Assembly (NCBI GenBank): GCA_004124295.1
Contig: SCKI01000013.1
Location: 29,491 to 93,490, forward strand
Direction: 5' to 3'
Source: Fidelibacterota bacterium
GTDB lineage: Bacteria > Fidelibacterota > Marinisomatia > SCGC-AAA003-L08 > TS1B11
DNA length: 64,000 bases
Both the position numbers and the translations under genes were made by a program. The notes below the pieces were generated by a model. It did not search any database. It saw only the letters and a list, made by a program, of their open reading frames with translations, and was not told where the DNA came from. This document shows, piece after piece, positions 49,040 through 57,176 of this stretch (the stretch's first letter is position 1; the number at the start of each line of letters is the position of its first letter).

Positions 49040-50431
49040 TCAGCCTTCGACCTTTCGGCTTAGCTCAGGGCGGGCGGGCTCAGGATGACTGTCTCCTCGC
49101 GACTCACCACTGCCACTGCCACTGCCACTGGTCAGCGCCAGGTTGGCCTTGATCTGCGCCAGCGCCTCCTCCACGCTGCCGAAGCCGTCCGGGTTCCGGG
49201 CGATGAGCAGGTCGGTGATGGCGGTCAGGCCCCGCTGCAGCTCCCAGTCGTGGCGGGCCCGTTCCTCCCGGGGCGGGACGGGGAACTCCACTTCGGCGAA
49301 ATTGATCCGCCGGTCAGGGAGCTCGCCGGGCAGGTTGGCGGCCTGCCAGACCAGACGCTCCTTCTCGTACAGTTCTTCGTCCACCTGGCGCCAGAGGGCC
49401 ACGTCATCCTCCCGGCGCTCCAACAGCTCCAGGTTGCGGATCTTCAAACATTCGCCTGACGGCTGGTCGCCTGAATCGCCAAACTGTACGGAGAGGCCGA
49501 TGTTCTGCAGGGCATTCTCCAGTTCGGCCCGCACGTAGGCCACCGCCTCCCCCATCCTGGCCGGGGGCGCGATGGCCTCCAGGGTGGCGCCAGCCGGGAG
49601 CTTGATGGTCTGGTCCACCCCCTGCACAATCTTGGTGTCATCGCCGACACCGGTCACCACCCACTGCCCCATCATGGAATAGCGCACGCCCAGGCGCATC
49701 TCGGTGAGGGCCACATTGATGGCGGTGTTGGCGTCAAGTAGCGGTTGGCCGTAGCCCCAACGCCAGTACTCGCGCCCCGGCCGCAGGTTCACCGTTACGA
49801 AGGGCAGCTCGCCGCCGGTGAGGGGATTGACGTTGTCCGGGTTGTCCGGATTGTGCTTCGGGCGGCCGTGGATATCCAGGATGGCATGCTGCTCCCGGCT
49901 CCACAGCACCCACTCGATCTCGGCGTCCCGGCTGGGATCGGCGGAGGGAGCCGCCACCTGGTACATAATTGCCGTGGGCCGCAGGGGATCGTCATCGAAG
50001 AACGGCAGGTAGTCCCAGATGAGGTCGTAGTCGAGCCGGCCCTGCCGCACCACCGGCTTCAGCAGCAAGGTGCCGATAAGGTTGGCCAGCCGCTCGGCTC
50101 CCTTCATGAACAGCCAGCGGCGGTTGGCTCCATAGCCTTCGGGCCAGGCGGCCACGCCGTAGGTCGGCTGGCGCTTGTAAACCAGTGCCATGCGGCGGAT
50201 GGCCCGGTCGATGAGGTTCTGTTTGGCGTTGGGCACGCTCGACTGCACCACCCCCTTGGGATTGGTGAAAAATCCCCGGGTGATGGTTTCCAGATTGTTG
50301 CCTTCGTAGGCATCCAGCAGGGTGCCCCGGGCCTGCATAAAGGCCTGGTGGTGCTTGGCCTTCTGCAGCAGGGTCATATCGCGGAGCCACTCCCGGGGCA
50401 GCCGGGGCAGGGTGTTGATGAATGTTATCAT
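49040..50431 (-). CDS. Phage portal protein
   Basis: 463 residues. MITFINTLPRLPREWLRDMT and KAKHHQAFMQARGTLLDAYE at the N-terminus, then PNAKQNLIDRAIRRMALVYK and later RAELENALQNIGLSVQFGDS. The length and position between large terminase and head genes support a portal, which forms the DNA-packaging ring. The C-terminus is Gly/Ser-rich (TSGSGSGSGESRGD), encoded by a short GCCACT repeat. It starts 18 bases after terL. Confidence 0.8.
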   Translation of the reverse strand: MITFINTLPRLPREWLRDMTLLQKAKHHQAFMQARGTLLDAYEGNNLETITRGFFTNPKGVVQSSVPNAKQNLIDRAIRRMALVYKRQPTYGVAAWPEGYGANRRWLFMKGAERLANLIGTLLLKPVVRQGRLDYDLIWDYLPFFDDDPLRPTAIMYQVAAPSADPSRDAEIEWVLWSREQHAILDIHGRPKHNPDNPDNVNPLTGGELPFVTVNLRPGREYWRWGYGQPLLDANTAINVALTEMRLGVRYSMMGQWVVTGVGDDTKIVQGVDQTIKLPAGATLEAIAPPARMGEAVAYVRAELENALQNIGLSVQFGDSGDQPSGECLKIRNLELLERREDDVALWRQVDEELYEKERLVWQAANLPGELPDRRINFAEVEFPVPPREERARHDWELQRGLTAITDLLIARNPDGFGSVEEALAQIKANLALTSGSGSGSGESRGDSHPEPARPELSRKVEG

Positions 50432-50449
50432 GGGTCCTCTACAGGTGTG

Positions 50450-51676
50450 TTACCAGATGGGCGCCGGATCGTAACTGACCTGGCGCCGTGTGATGGGGAA
50501 AAGATATTCGGTGGCATAGCCGGCGGCGTCGGCGGCATGGGTCCGGGCGGGATCGCTTTTGTCGATATGGTCCGCGGTCCAGCGGCAGCGCTCGAAATCC
50601 TGCAGCAGCTGCGGGCAGCGCCCCGGTTCGATGGTCATACGGCCATCCTTCAGCATCCGGTTGACGGCGTTCACCCGGGCCCGTACCGGGGGCTGGCCGG
50701 GGTGCGCCCGGATGGTGAAGCCGGCCTGCCGCAGAATCTCGTGGTCCGAGCCGGTGGCGCTGGTATGCCGGGCCTGGCCGCTGGGATCAGGATAGATGGC
50801 GATGCCCGGATAGTGGGCCTGCAGGATATCGGCCAGCTCGAATGTGGTGGCATTGGAGAGGCGGATTTCATCAAAGAAATGGAGCCAGTTGGGGCCGCTG
50901 ACGAACAGCTCGGCGGTAAGGTAATCGACATTGAAATCGACGCCGCAGGCCGGTATTAGCCCGGTCACCTCCAGGTGCGCCAGGTGGCGGGACCGGTCAA
51001 AGGGGGTGTAGACCCGGCCGGTGGCCAGATTAACGAAACGCCCCTCGAGGTAGGCGGCCTGGAGATCCTCGGTAAAGGCCGACTGCAGCGTGGTGATGTA
51101 GTCCGGGGGCAGATGGATATTGTCGGCGGTGCGGGCCAGCACCACGCCCACATCATAGCGGCCCTCGTCATTGGTGGCCAGCTCGTAGCCCCAGTTGAGT
51201 TCTTCGGGTGTGCCGGTTAGGAAAATTTCACGCTGGCGGGCCTGGGGATGCCGCACCCGGGCAAGCATCTGGTTAAATACCGCCCGGGGCTGGATGAACG
51301 GTTCGTCGATGCCGGCCCAGGCCAGGTTCGGCCCTTTCAGGCTGTCGGGGCTCTCGCCGGAGCCGATCCATATATGGCCGTCCCAGTTGCGGATGTGGAA
51401 GGTGTGGTCGGTCTGGTGATGGGTGACATCGAGGCCTGCCCGCTCGAACATAGCCGTCAGGGTCGGGATGATGGTCTTCTTGGCCATGGGGTAGGACGGG
51501 GAAACGTACTGGCCCGGCAGGCCGGCATTGAGGTAGGAGAGCGCAATGGCCCGCAAGGCGCCGATGTGGGTCTTGCCCGAGCCGTAGCCCCCCACCAGCA
51601 GGCGGATAAAGTTGGGCAGCTCCCACCAGGCCCGCTGAGGTGGCAGCATATGGCGCTTGTCGAGCAAATATTTCAA
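50450..51676 (-). CDS. terL: Phage terminase large subunit
   Basis: 408 residues. Walker A is GGYGSGKT at residues 29-36 in RLLVGGYGSGKTHIGALRAI, followed by VSPSYPMAKKTIIPTLTAMF and the coupling motif FLTGTPEELNWGY. The C-terminal nuclease half contains CGVDFNVDYLTAELFVSGPN and HAADAAGYATEYLF. It drives DNA packaging and cuts concatemers. It overlaps the small subunit by 4 bases. Confidence 0.92.
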   Translation of the reverse strand: MKYLLDKRHMLPPQRAWWELPNFIRLLVGGYGSGKTHIGALRAIALSYLNAGLPGQYVSPSYPMAKKTIIPTLTAMFERAGLDVTHHQTDHTFHIRNWDGHIWIGSGESPDSLKGPNLAWAGIDEPFIQPRAVFNQMLARVRHPQARQREIFLTGTPEELNWGYELATNDEGRYDVGVVLARTADNIHLPPDYITTLQSAFTEDLQAAYLEGRFVNLATGRVYTPFDRSRHLAHLEVTGLIPACGVDFNVDYLTAELFVSGPNWLHFFDEIRLSNATTFELADILQAHYPGIAIYPDPSGQARHTSATGSDHEILRQAGFTIRAHPGQPPVRARVNAVNRMLKDGRMTIEPGRCPQLLQDFERCRWTADHIDKSDPARTHAADAAGYATEYLFPITRRQVSYDPAPIW

Positions 51677-51981
51677 CCAATCTCCACGACCTCGTCGAAC
51701 TCCCGGGGAATAGTGTCCACGGCCTGCCGCGGTTTACCCTCCAGCCGGTCGAGGATCATTTCGATGGCCCGCTTGTCGCCTTCCATGGCCAGGCCCACCA
51801 GTTGGCGGGCGATAGTCTCCTTCGCCGAGCGCCCTGCCCCGACGGCTTCCCAGCTCTCACCGGGCTCCTCCAGGGCGGCCGCCAGCAACTCCGACCAGGA
51901 CGACCCACGCAGTCCTTGGGGATGGTCTGCGCGGCGCTGCGGAGGGTCGGCGGGAGCGGGGCTGGATGCGGGGTTGGACAT
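51673..51981 (-). CDS. Phage terminase small subunit-like protein
   Basis: 102 residues: Pro/Ala-rich start, then GSSWSELLAAALEEPGESWE, AKETIARQLVGLAMEGDKRA and IEMILDRLEGKPRQAVDTIP. The 'A..LV.LAm.GD.rAIe.i.dRleGKP.q' block is shared by many small-subunit-like proteins encoded directly before terL. A promoter with TTGACA and TAGGAT ends 6 bases before its ATG, so the mRNA may be leaderless. Confidence 0.75.
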   Translation of the reverse strand: MSNPASSPAPADPPQRRADHPQGLRGSSWSELLAAALEEPGESWEAVGAGRSAKETIARQLVGLAMEGDKRAIEMILDRLEGKPRQAVDTIPREFDEVVEIG

Positions 51982-51987
51982 GGGGCG

Positions 51988-52016
51988 ATCCTAGCACCCC
52001 CTCGAATCAGTGTCAA
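51988..52016 (-). promoter_or_regulatory. Sigma70-type promoter of the phage cluster
   Basis: Minus strand: TTGACA (52016-52011), a 17-base spacer, TAGGAT (51993-51988). Transcription should begin at or next to the terS ATG at 51981. The -35 lies in a 14-base motif (TTGACACTGATTCG) that also occurs at 45678 and 46600 inside the direct repeats. Confidence 0.75.
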
Positions 52017-52134
52017 CGGCCAGAGCTGTCCCGGCCCATATCGCCGGGCGAGCGGCTATTGCCTGAGCTGGCCCCTGTGCATACCTTCACGACAGGCCTG
52101 TCGGTGGAATCCGCCGCTGCCGGCTCCAGATACC

Positions 52135-53076
52135 ATGACGGCTCAACCCCACATCCCCTGGCCGGATGGCAAGCGCTTCGCATTCACCATTTTCGATGAT
52201 ACGGATCACCAGACCCTGGAGAATGTGCCGCCGGTCTATGATTTCCTGGCCGATCTCGGCCTGCGAACCACCAAGTCGGTTTGGCCGCTCAATGGGTCCG
52301 GCCAGCCGGCAATCGGCGGTCTGACGGCGGAGCATCCGGACAATCTGGCCTGGCTGAAGCAGTTGCAGGCCCGGGGCTTTGAGATTGCCCTGCACAACGC
52401 CACCTGGGAGACCTCCCGCCGGGCGGACACGCTGCGGGGACTGGACAGGTTCCGGGAGCTGTTCGGCCACGAGCCGGTAGCCTTTGCCAACCATGCCGGT
52501 TGCCGGGAAGGGTTATACTGGGGTGACCGGCGGCTCAGCGGCTGGAACCGCCTCGGGTACAATCTGCTGACCCTGGGCCGGAACCGGGGCCGCTTCCAGG
52601 GCCATGAGCAGGGCAGTCCTCTCTTCTGGGGCGATGCCTGCCGGGAGCGGATCACCTTCGTGCGCAACTTCGTCTTCCGGGATATCAACACCCTGGCAGC
52701 CTGCCCTTCCATGCCCTACCACGACCCGGACCGTCCCTACGTGCGCTACTGGTTCGCGGCCTCGGAGGGGCCAGACGTGGGGAGCTTCAACAAGACCCTG
52801 TCCGAGGCTAACCAGGACCGCTTGTCAGCGGCCGGCGGCGCCTGTATCATGTACACACATTTGGCGTCGGGCTTCTATGTGGATGGCAAGCTCAACACCC
52901 GCTTCAGCGAGCTGTTGGAGCGGCTGGCTGGGGCGGGCGGCTGGTTCGTCCCGGTATCGGAATTGCTCGAGTTTTTGCTCCGGCGCAATGGCCACTACGA
53001 GATATCCGCCACCGAGCGGAAACGGCTGGAACGGCGCTGGCTGCGGGACAAACTGTGGATCGGGGGCAGCAGCTGA
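52135..53076 (+). CDS. Polysaccharide deacetylase-like protein
   Basis: 313 residues from the ATG at 52135 (MTAQPHIPWPDGKRFAFTIF); the open frame upstream to 51640 overlaps terS and is not used. The NodB-like fold shows AFTIFDDTDHQTLENVPPVY, FEIALHNATWETSRRADTLR and FANHAGCREGLYWGDRRL. DDTD replaces the usual DD pair, and the His motifs are partly changed, so the hydrolase may act on an unusual substrate. It heads a plus-strand run with two acyltransferase-like genes that overlap it by 22 and 8 bases. Confidence 0.75.
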   Translation: MTAQPHIPWPDGKRFAFTIFDDTDHQTLENVPPVYDFLADLGLRTTKSVWPLNGSGQPAIGGLTAEHPDNLAWLKQLQARGFEIALHNATWETSRRADTLRGLDRFRELFGHEPVAFANHAGCREGLYWGDRRLSGWNRLGYNLLTLGRNRGRFQGHEQGSPLFWGDACRERITFVRNFVFRDINTLAACPSMPYHDPDRPYVRYWFAASEGPDVGSFNKTLSEANQDRLSAAGGACIMYTHLASGFYVDGKLNTRFSELLERLAGAGGWFVPVSELLEFLLRRNGHYEISATERKRLERRWLRDKLWIGGSS

Positions 53077-53660
53077 GCGGGATCACCTGCCGGCCCCTCA
53101 CAGGCGCGGATATTCCGGACCTCGTCGATCTGCTGACGCAGCTGCGGCCCACCATTCTGCGGCAGAGCGGCCGCCGCGGCTATCGCGCACTCCTGAAGCA
53201 TATCCTAGCTAATCGCGACGGTCTGGCGATTGTGGCCTTGGACGGCGGCCGCATCATCGGTTATGTGCTGGGCGCCCGGCACTGGTCCCGGTTCAAGGGC
53301 CGCTTTGTGCTGCGCCACCCTCTGCTGGGTATCGGATCCTTTGCGCGCAGACGCCGCGACAGGGCAGATGATGTGGGGGAACCGGATTTTCCGGAGCGGT
53401 CGGACGGCCCGGAGAGCGGGCGGATTATTCATGTAGGCGTGGCCTCCGGAGCCCGGCGGAGAGGCGTCGGCGGGGCATTGTACCGCGCGATGGCCAGAGC
53501 GATGAGCGAACTGGGGCTGGCCCGGATGGTGGCCCATATCGATCAGGGGAACGAGGCCTCCCTTAGCCTGCACCGGGCTGCCGGCTGGACTGTGACCCCC
53601 GCCCCAGACGGTTTTCTGGCCACCCGGGGCCTGCACGAACCGGCTGCAGACGATGGGTAA
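53055..53660 (+). CDS. GNAT family N-acetyltransferase
   Basis: 201 residues from the GTG at 53055. The acetyl-CoA motif A is HVGVASGARRRGVGGALYRA, followed by MSELGLARMVAHIDQGNEAS and LSLHRAAGWTV, all typical of GNAT enzymes. It overlaps the deacetylase gene by 22 bases and the next gene by 8, so the three enzymes are probably one pathway, possibly for surface sugar modification. Confidence 0.88.
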   Translation: MDRGQQLSGITCRPLTGADIPDLVDLLTQLRPTILRQSGRRGYRALLKHILANRDGLAIVALDGGRIIGYVLGARHWSRFKGRFVLRHPLLGIGSFARRRRDRADDVGEPDFPERSDGPESGRIIHVGVASGARRRGVGGALYRAMARAMSELGLARMVAHIDQGNEASLSLHRAAGWTVTPAPDGFLATRGLHEPAADDG

Positions 53661-54651
53661 CCTGAGACTGACCCGGATTGATGCGGACCAGGTTCCAGAC
53701 CTGGAGTCCTTCGCGGACCGGACCCTTTTTCAGACCGCGCCCTGGCTCCGCTTTATCGCCCTGACCCAGAATGCCGAACCGGTGCTGGCCCGGCTAACTG
53801 ACGATGATCAGACGGTCGGCTGGTTCACCGGCCTGACGACCCGCAAGTATGGGCTGCCCGTACTCGGCTCCCCATTCCCCGGCTGGACGACGGCCTATAT
53901 GGGCTTCAACCTGCTGCCCCATATCTCCCGGCCGGCGGTGCTCCCCGCACTGGAGACATTTGCCTTTAGGGAGCTGGACTGCCTCCATTTTGAGCTCATG
54001 GACCGGCGCCTCACGTTCGCTGATATAGCGCCAGCGGCCTATGCGCACAGCTCCCACCACGGCTTCGAGGTTGACCTGAGGCCCCCAAGGGCCGATCTAT
54101 TGGCCGCCATGACCCCGGCCTGCCGGCGCAACATTCGTAAGGCGGAGCGTGAAGGTTTGCGGGCCGAGGCCAGTGTGGAGGCAGGATTTGTCAACGAGTA
54201 CTACAGCCAGCTTGAAGGGGTTTTTGCCCGGCAGCGGCTGGCGCCCACTTATCCCCGAAGCCGGGTCCGGGCACTGCTTGAAAATCTGCTGCCGGGCGGC
54301 AACCTGTTGCTGGTGCGGGTCCGTACCCGCTCCGGGGAGACCATTGCCAGCGGCATTTTCCCGGCGCAATTCGGCAGCATGTACTTTTGGGGCGGGGCCA
54401 GCCGGCCGGAGGCCCAGATACTGCGGCCCAACGAGTTGCTGCACTGGTTCGCCATGTGCTACTGGAAGGAACGGGGCATGACCCGCTACGATATGGGCGG
54501 TGGCGGCGAATATAAGCGGAAGTACGGCGGTCGGGAGATTGCCGTGCCGTGGATACGCCGCTCCAGGTACCCGGGGCTGGGTATGCTCAGGCAAACGGCC
54601 CGGGGGCTGTTCAGATTCCGGCAGAGGCTGAGCGGACTGCTGCGCCGTTAA
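53653..54651 (+). CDS. FemAB/GNAT-like acyltransferase
   Basis: 332 residues with the two-lobed FemAB-like arrangement: LFQTAPWLRFIALTQNAEPV, PACRRNIRKAEREGLRAEAS and RTRSGETIASGIFPAQFGSM, ending YDMGGGGEYKRKYGGREIAV. Such proteins transfer aminoacyl or acyl groups to cell-wall or capsule precursors (the BioF2-like branch of GNAT). It is last of a three-gene set with the deacetylase and GNAT enzyme. Confidence 0.8.
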   Translation: MGNLRLTRIDADQVPDLESFADRTLFQTAPWLRFIALTQNAEPVLARLTDDDQTVGWFTGLTTRKYGLPVLGSPFPGWTTAYMGFNLLPHISRPAVLPALETFAFRELDCLHFELMDRRLTFADIAPAAYAHSSHHGFEVDLRPPRADLLAAMTPACRRNIRKAEREGLRAEASVEAGFVNEYYSQLEGVFARQRLAPTYPRSRVRALLENLLPGGNLLLVRVRTRSGETIASGIFPAQFGSMYFWGGASRPEAQILRPNELLHWFAMCYWKERGMTRYDMGGGGEYKRKYGGREIAVPWIRRSRYPGLGMLRQTARGLFRFRQRLSGLLRR

Positions 54652-54684
54652 CGGTCCGGCCCGCCAGCGCTGGATCGTGGCCGG

Positions 54685-55350
54685 CTACAGACCCAGTGAA
54701 AGGGTGATCCCGGCCCGGCCTTGCTGAAGGTCGAAGTCGGGCCTGAGGCTGACATTCCCCAGCAGCTGGCCGTACTTGTAGCGCACCTTATCGCGCTTTT
54801 GCTCGATAATCATAATGCCATGCAGAAAATCGTACAGAATATCGCCGCCGATGAGGACCACTCCGGCCAGGACCAGCAGGGGCCGGGCCGGCTTGGCATC
54901 CCTGAATATCTCCCGTAACTGATAGGTCGTATCCGCTCCGGTGATGGCGGTAGGAATCTTTTTGTAGCGCCGGTCGTTAACCGCTCCCGGATTGAGAATC
55001 AGCAGTTGGAAGTCCGAGTCGGGGAAATCGCCGGCCGCACTGTTAACCGTCCCGGCCACGATACTGGCAACCCCCAGCGCGGCCGTTCCCAGCAGTAGCC
55101 AGCCGGTCCTTTTCTCGCCAGCGTAAAAGTGAACCATGCCCGGCACGGGCAGCGCCGACAGGGCCAGCCCGATGGTAAGGCGCCGGTTCATGTCCTGGTA
55201 TTCCTTGAAGGTCATCTCTGCCGGGACGGATGTCAGCGGCGCTTCATTCAACAGATCACCGCCGGTGATTTGGCCCTTCAGCCCCTGGCCCGCCCCCAAA
55301 GCCAACACGCCTGCCATTGCACCCAGGAAAATCTCTCTTGCGTATCCCAT
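54685..55350 (-). CDS. DUF5683-like membrane protein
   Basis: 221 residues. A signal or first helix (MGYAREIFLGAMAGVLALGA), then LTIGLALSALPVPGMVHFYA and GTAALGVASIVAGTVNSAAG and a last helix (LLVLAGVVLIGGDILYDFLH). The GxVPGxGHFYxG pattern recalls the DUF5683 protein at 183-698. Function unknown. It is convergent with the acyltransferase genes. Confidence 0.6.
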   Translation of the reverse strand: MGYAREIFLGAMAGVLALGAGQGLKGQITGGDLLNEAPLTSVPAEMTFKEYQDMNRRLTIGLALSALPVPGMVHFYAGEKRTGWLLLGTAALGVASIVAGTVNSAAGDFPDSDFQLLILNPGAVNDRRYKKIPTAITGADTTYQLREIFRDAKPARPLLVLAGVVLIGGDILYDFLHGIMIIEQKRDKVRYKYGQLLGNVSLRPDFDLQQGRAGITLSLGL

Positions 55351-55688
55351 GCCAGCCTCCTGATGTAAGCTCCTCGCCAGCCCCTTGTCACGACTGCGTG
55401 AATGTTGCCTAAATCTATTGGAGCTAAAGGTTTAACCCAAGGGATGCTTGCGGGCGGAGGGCAGCCTGCCGACAATCGGGCGACAGCCACGGGCAACTAT
55501 TAAGCGACTGCCGAGCGCCGGGTAAGCGGCTCAGGCTTTCGGTGGTGATGCCGGTAGTGCAGGTAAAACCCGCGCAGCTGCAGCTGGCTGCCGCATAACA
55601 GGGCCGGTCCGGCCCGCATGTGGCTACGCTCTCTGTTCTGCGAAGGAGTAGTAGTCAGATGATGGCTGGCCGGCAGCAGCACCGGCTG
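55351..55688. other. 338-base gap
   Basis: No supported gene. A short minus-strand frame (about 39 residues, MRAGPALLCGSQLQLRGFYL to a TAA near 55500) has no ribosome binding site or known relatives and is left unannotated. Nothing else notable. Confidence 0.4.
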
Positions 55689-56126
55689 TCAGTTCAAATG
55701 TTCGATGGTGCCCAAAAACTTGTTGGGCGTGATTTTTTGCGCCACCAGATCGTTCAACTGCACGGCAGTCGCGGTGGTGACCACCGTCCGGCCTCTATCG
55801 TTAACCACGACCGCAGAGACATAAACTCTCTTGACCAGCAAGCCGGTCCGGTCGATGGCATAGGCTGCCGACAGATAGCCGGCCATCAGCACCTCTTCCA
55901 CATTGTTCCGGCGGCTGGGAAGGGTCAGGTTAAAGGCCAGATTACCCTCTTCGGACCGATCCAGATTCATGCTGACCTGATCTCCCGTCACACGGTAGTG
56001 CTGCAGATTGCGCATCACTTGCAGAAAGAACCGGACGTTGGCGCTGGCGAAAGTCACTGACGCCAATACCAGCAGAACGACGAGCCAGTGTGCACGTTTC
56101 CATCTTCGGCTACCAGATCCGGTCAT
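55689..56126 (-). CDS. Hypothetical protein with N-terminal membrane anchor
   Basis: 145 residues: a helix (AHWLVVLLVLASVTFASANV), then FFLQVMRNLQHYRVTGDQVS, EVLMAGYLSAAYAIDRTGLL and RTVVTTATAVQLNDLVAQKI. No family recognised. It faces the SDR gene across a gap of about 300 bases. Confidence 0.55.
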   Translation of the reverse strand: MTGSGSRRWKRAHWLVVLLVLASVTFASANVRFFLQVMRNLQHYRVTGDQVSMNLDRSEEGNLAFNLTLPSRRNNVEEVLMAGYLSAAYAIDRTGLLVKRVYVSAVVVNDRGRTVVTTATAVQLNDLVAQKITPNKFLGTIEHLN

Positions 56127-56422
56127 GATTAATCCCCTCCATTGAAAGGCATTTTTTCCACGGGGCGATGGCCCCCTGCGGGCTCAATCCTTAGCCAATT
56201 ATTCCGGCCTCGCCAGTCCCCGAATCTACCCCATCTACCGGGAAAATGCCAATCCCGATATCGGCCTATTCCATTCCAGATATTTCTGAGGCTGCGAAAC
56301 CATTGGGGATCATTTGCCCTCATCCCGGCAGCGGTACGGAAATCTACTGTCTCGATCGGCCCGGAGTCACATGAAAATGGATTCCATCTGCCTGCCGCAG
56401 CTCGGCAGAGGTAATTTCCGGT
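56127..56422. other. 296-base intergenic region between divergent genes
   Basis: No gene seen. It should hold the promoters of both flanking genes. The part at 56160-56300 has several CCGGGAA/TTCCCGG-like short matches but no clear operator. Confidence 0.35.
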
Positions 56423-57091
56423 ATGCCTGCTGGAAGCCGATCAGCGCTACTCTTGGGGGCCACCGGGTTGGTCGGCCGGCAGTGCCTGAAGCTGCTGCTG
56501 GAAGGCTCCGCCTATGACCGCATCGCTGTCATCGCCCGCCGGGATGCCGACCGGGAACATCCCCGGCTGAACTGGGTCAGCACCGATTTCGAACATCTCC
56601 CCCGGCACAAGGAGCTGTTCAGTGGGAGCGATGTTTTCTGTTGCCTGGGCACGACGATGGCCAAGGCCGGGTCTCCCGAAGCGTTCCGGCGTATCGACCA
56701 CGGCTATGTGCTGGCGGCAGGCCGCCTGGCGGCCGGGCAGGGCGCCCGGCAGTTCCTGGTGGTCACGGCTGCGGGGGCGGCGCCTGACTCCCGGATGCTC
56801 TACATGCGCACCAAAGGCCAAGTCGAGGCTGACCTCAGCGAATTGAACCTGCAGGCGCTGCATATTTTTCAGCCCAGCATGCTGTTGGGGCAGCGGGCAG
56901 AACGCCGCCCTGCCGAAGCTGTGGGCGTATTTCTGGCCCGTTTGCTGAGGCCGCTCTTCGGCGGTCCACTGCGGAAGTACCGGCCCATCGCCGCTGCCAC
57001 GGTAGCCGCGGCCATGCTGGCTCAGGCGGACCGCCAACTTGCCGGGACCCACATAATTACGTCTCAATTGATGGAGAAGCTGGCCCGCTGA
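56423..57091 (+). CDS. Atypical SDR (HTATIP2/TIP30-like) NAD(P)-binding protein
   Basis: 222 residues. The Rossmann motif is ALLLGATGLVGRQCLKLLLE, followed by FCCLGTTMAKAGSPEAFRRI and the VTAAGAAPDSRMLYMRTKGQ segment with the YxxxK-like MRTKG, as in the atypical SDR group containing bacterial TIP30 homologues. C-terminal AGTHIITSQLMEKLA. Substrate unknown. Confidence 0.85.
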   Translation: MPAGSRSALLLGATGLVGRQCLKLLLEGSAYDRIAVIARRDADREHPRLNWVSTDFEHLPRHKELFSGSDVFCCLGTTMAKAGSPEAFRRIDHGYVLAAGRLAAGQGARQFLVVTAAGAAPDSRMLYMRTKGQVEADLSELNLQALHIFQPSMLLGQRAERRPAEAVGVFLARLLRPLFGGPLRKYRPIAAATVAAAMLAQADRQLAGTHIITSQLMEKLAR

Positions 57092-57121
57092 TCCTGCCCG
57101 GCTGCCCGGCTCGGGAAACGG

Positions 57122-57154
57122 AAAAGGCCCCGGCAAGTTGGCCGGAGCCTTTTC
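57122..57154. terminator. Bidirectional terminator
   Basis: AAAAGGC...GCCTTTT arms with an inner CCGGC/GCCGG pairing enclose the loop; A-runs on the left and T-runs on the right let it end both the SDR transcript (plus) and the M13 peptidase transcript (minus). Confidence 0.8.
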
Positions 57155-57176
57155 AAGCGGTCAATTCAGGCCAGCC

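Noticed and set aside
51640..52134. Upstream extension of the deacetylase gene
   Set aside because: It overlaps terS and its promoter; the ATG at 52135 begins the conserved domain.
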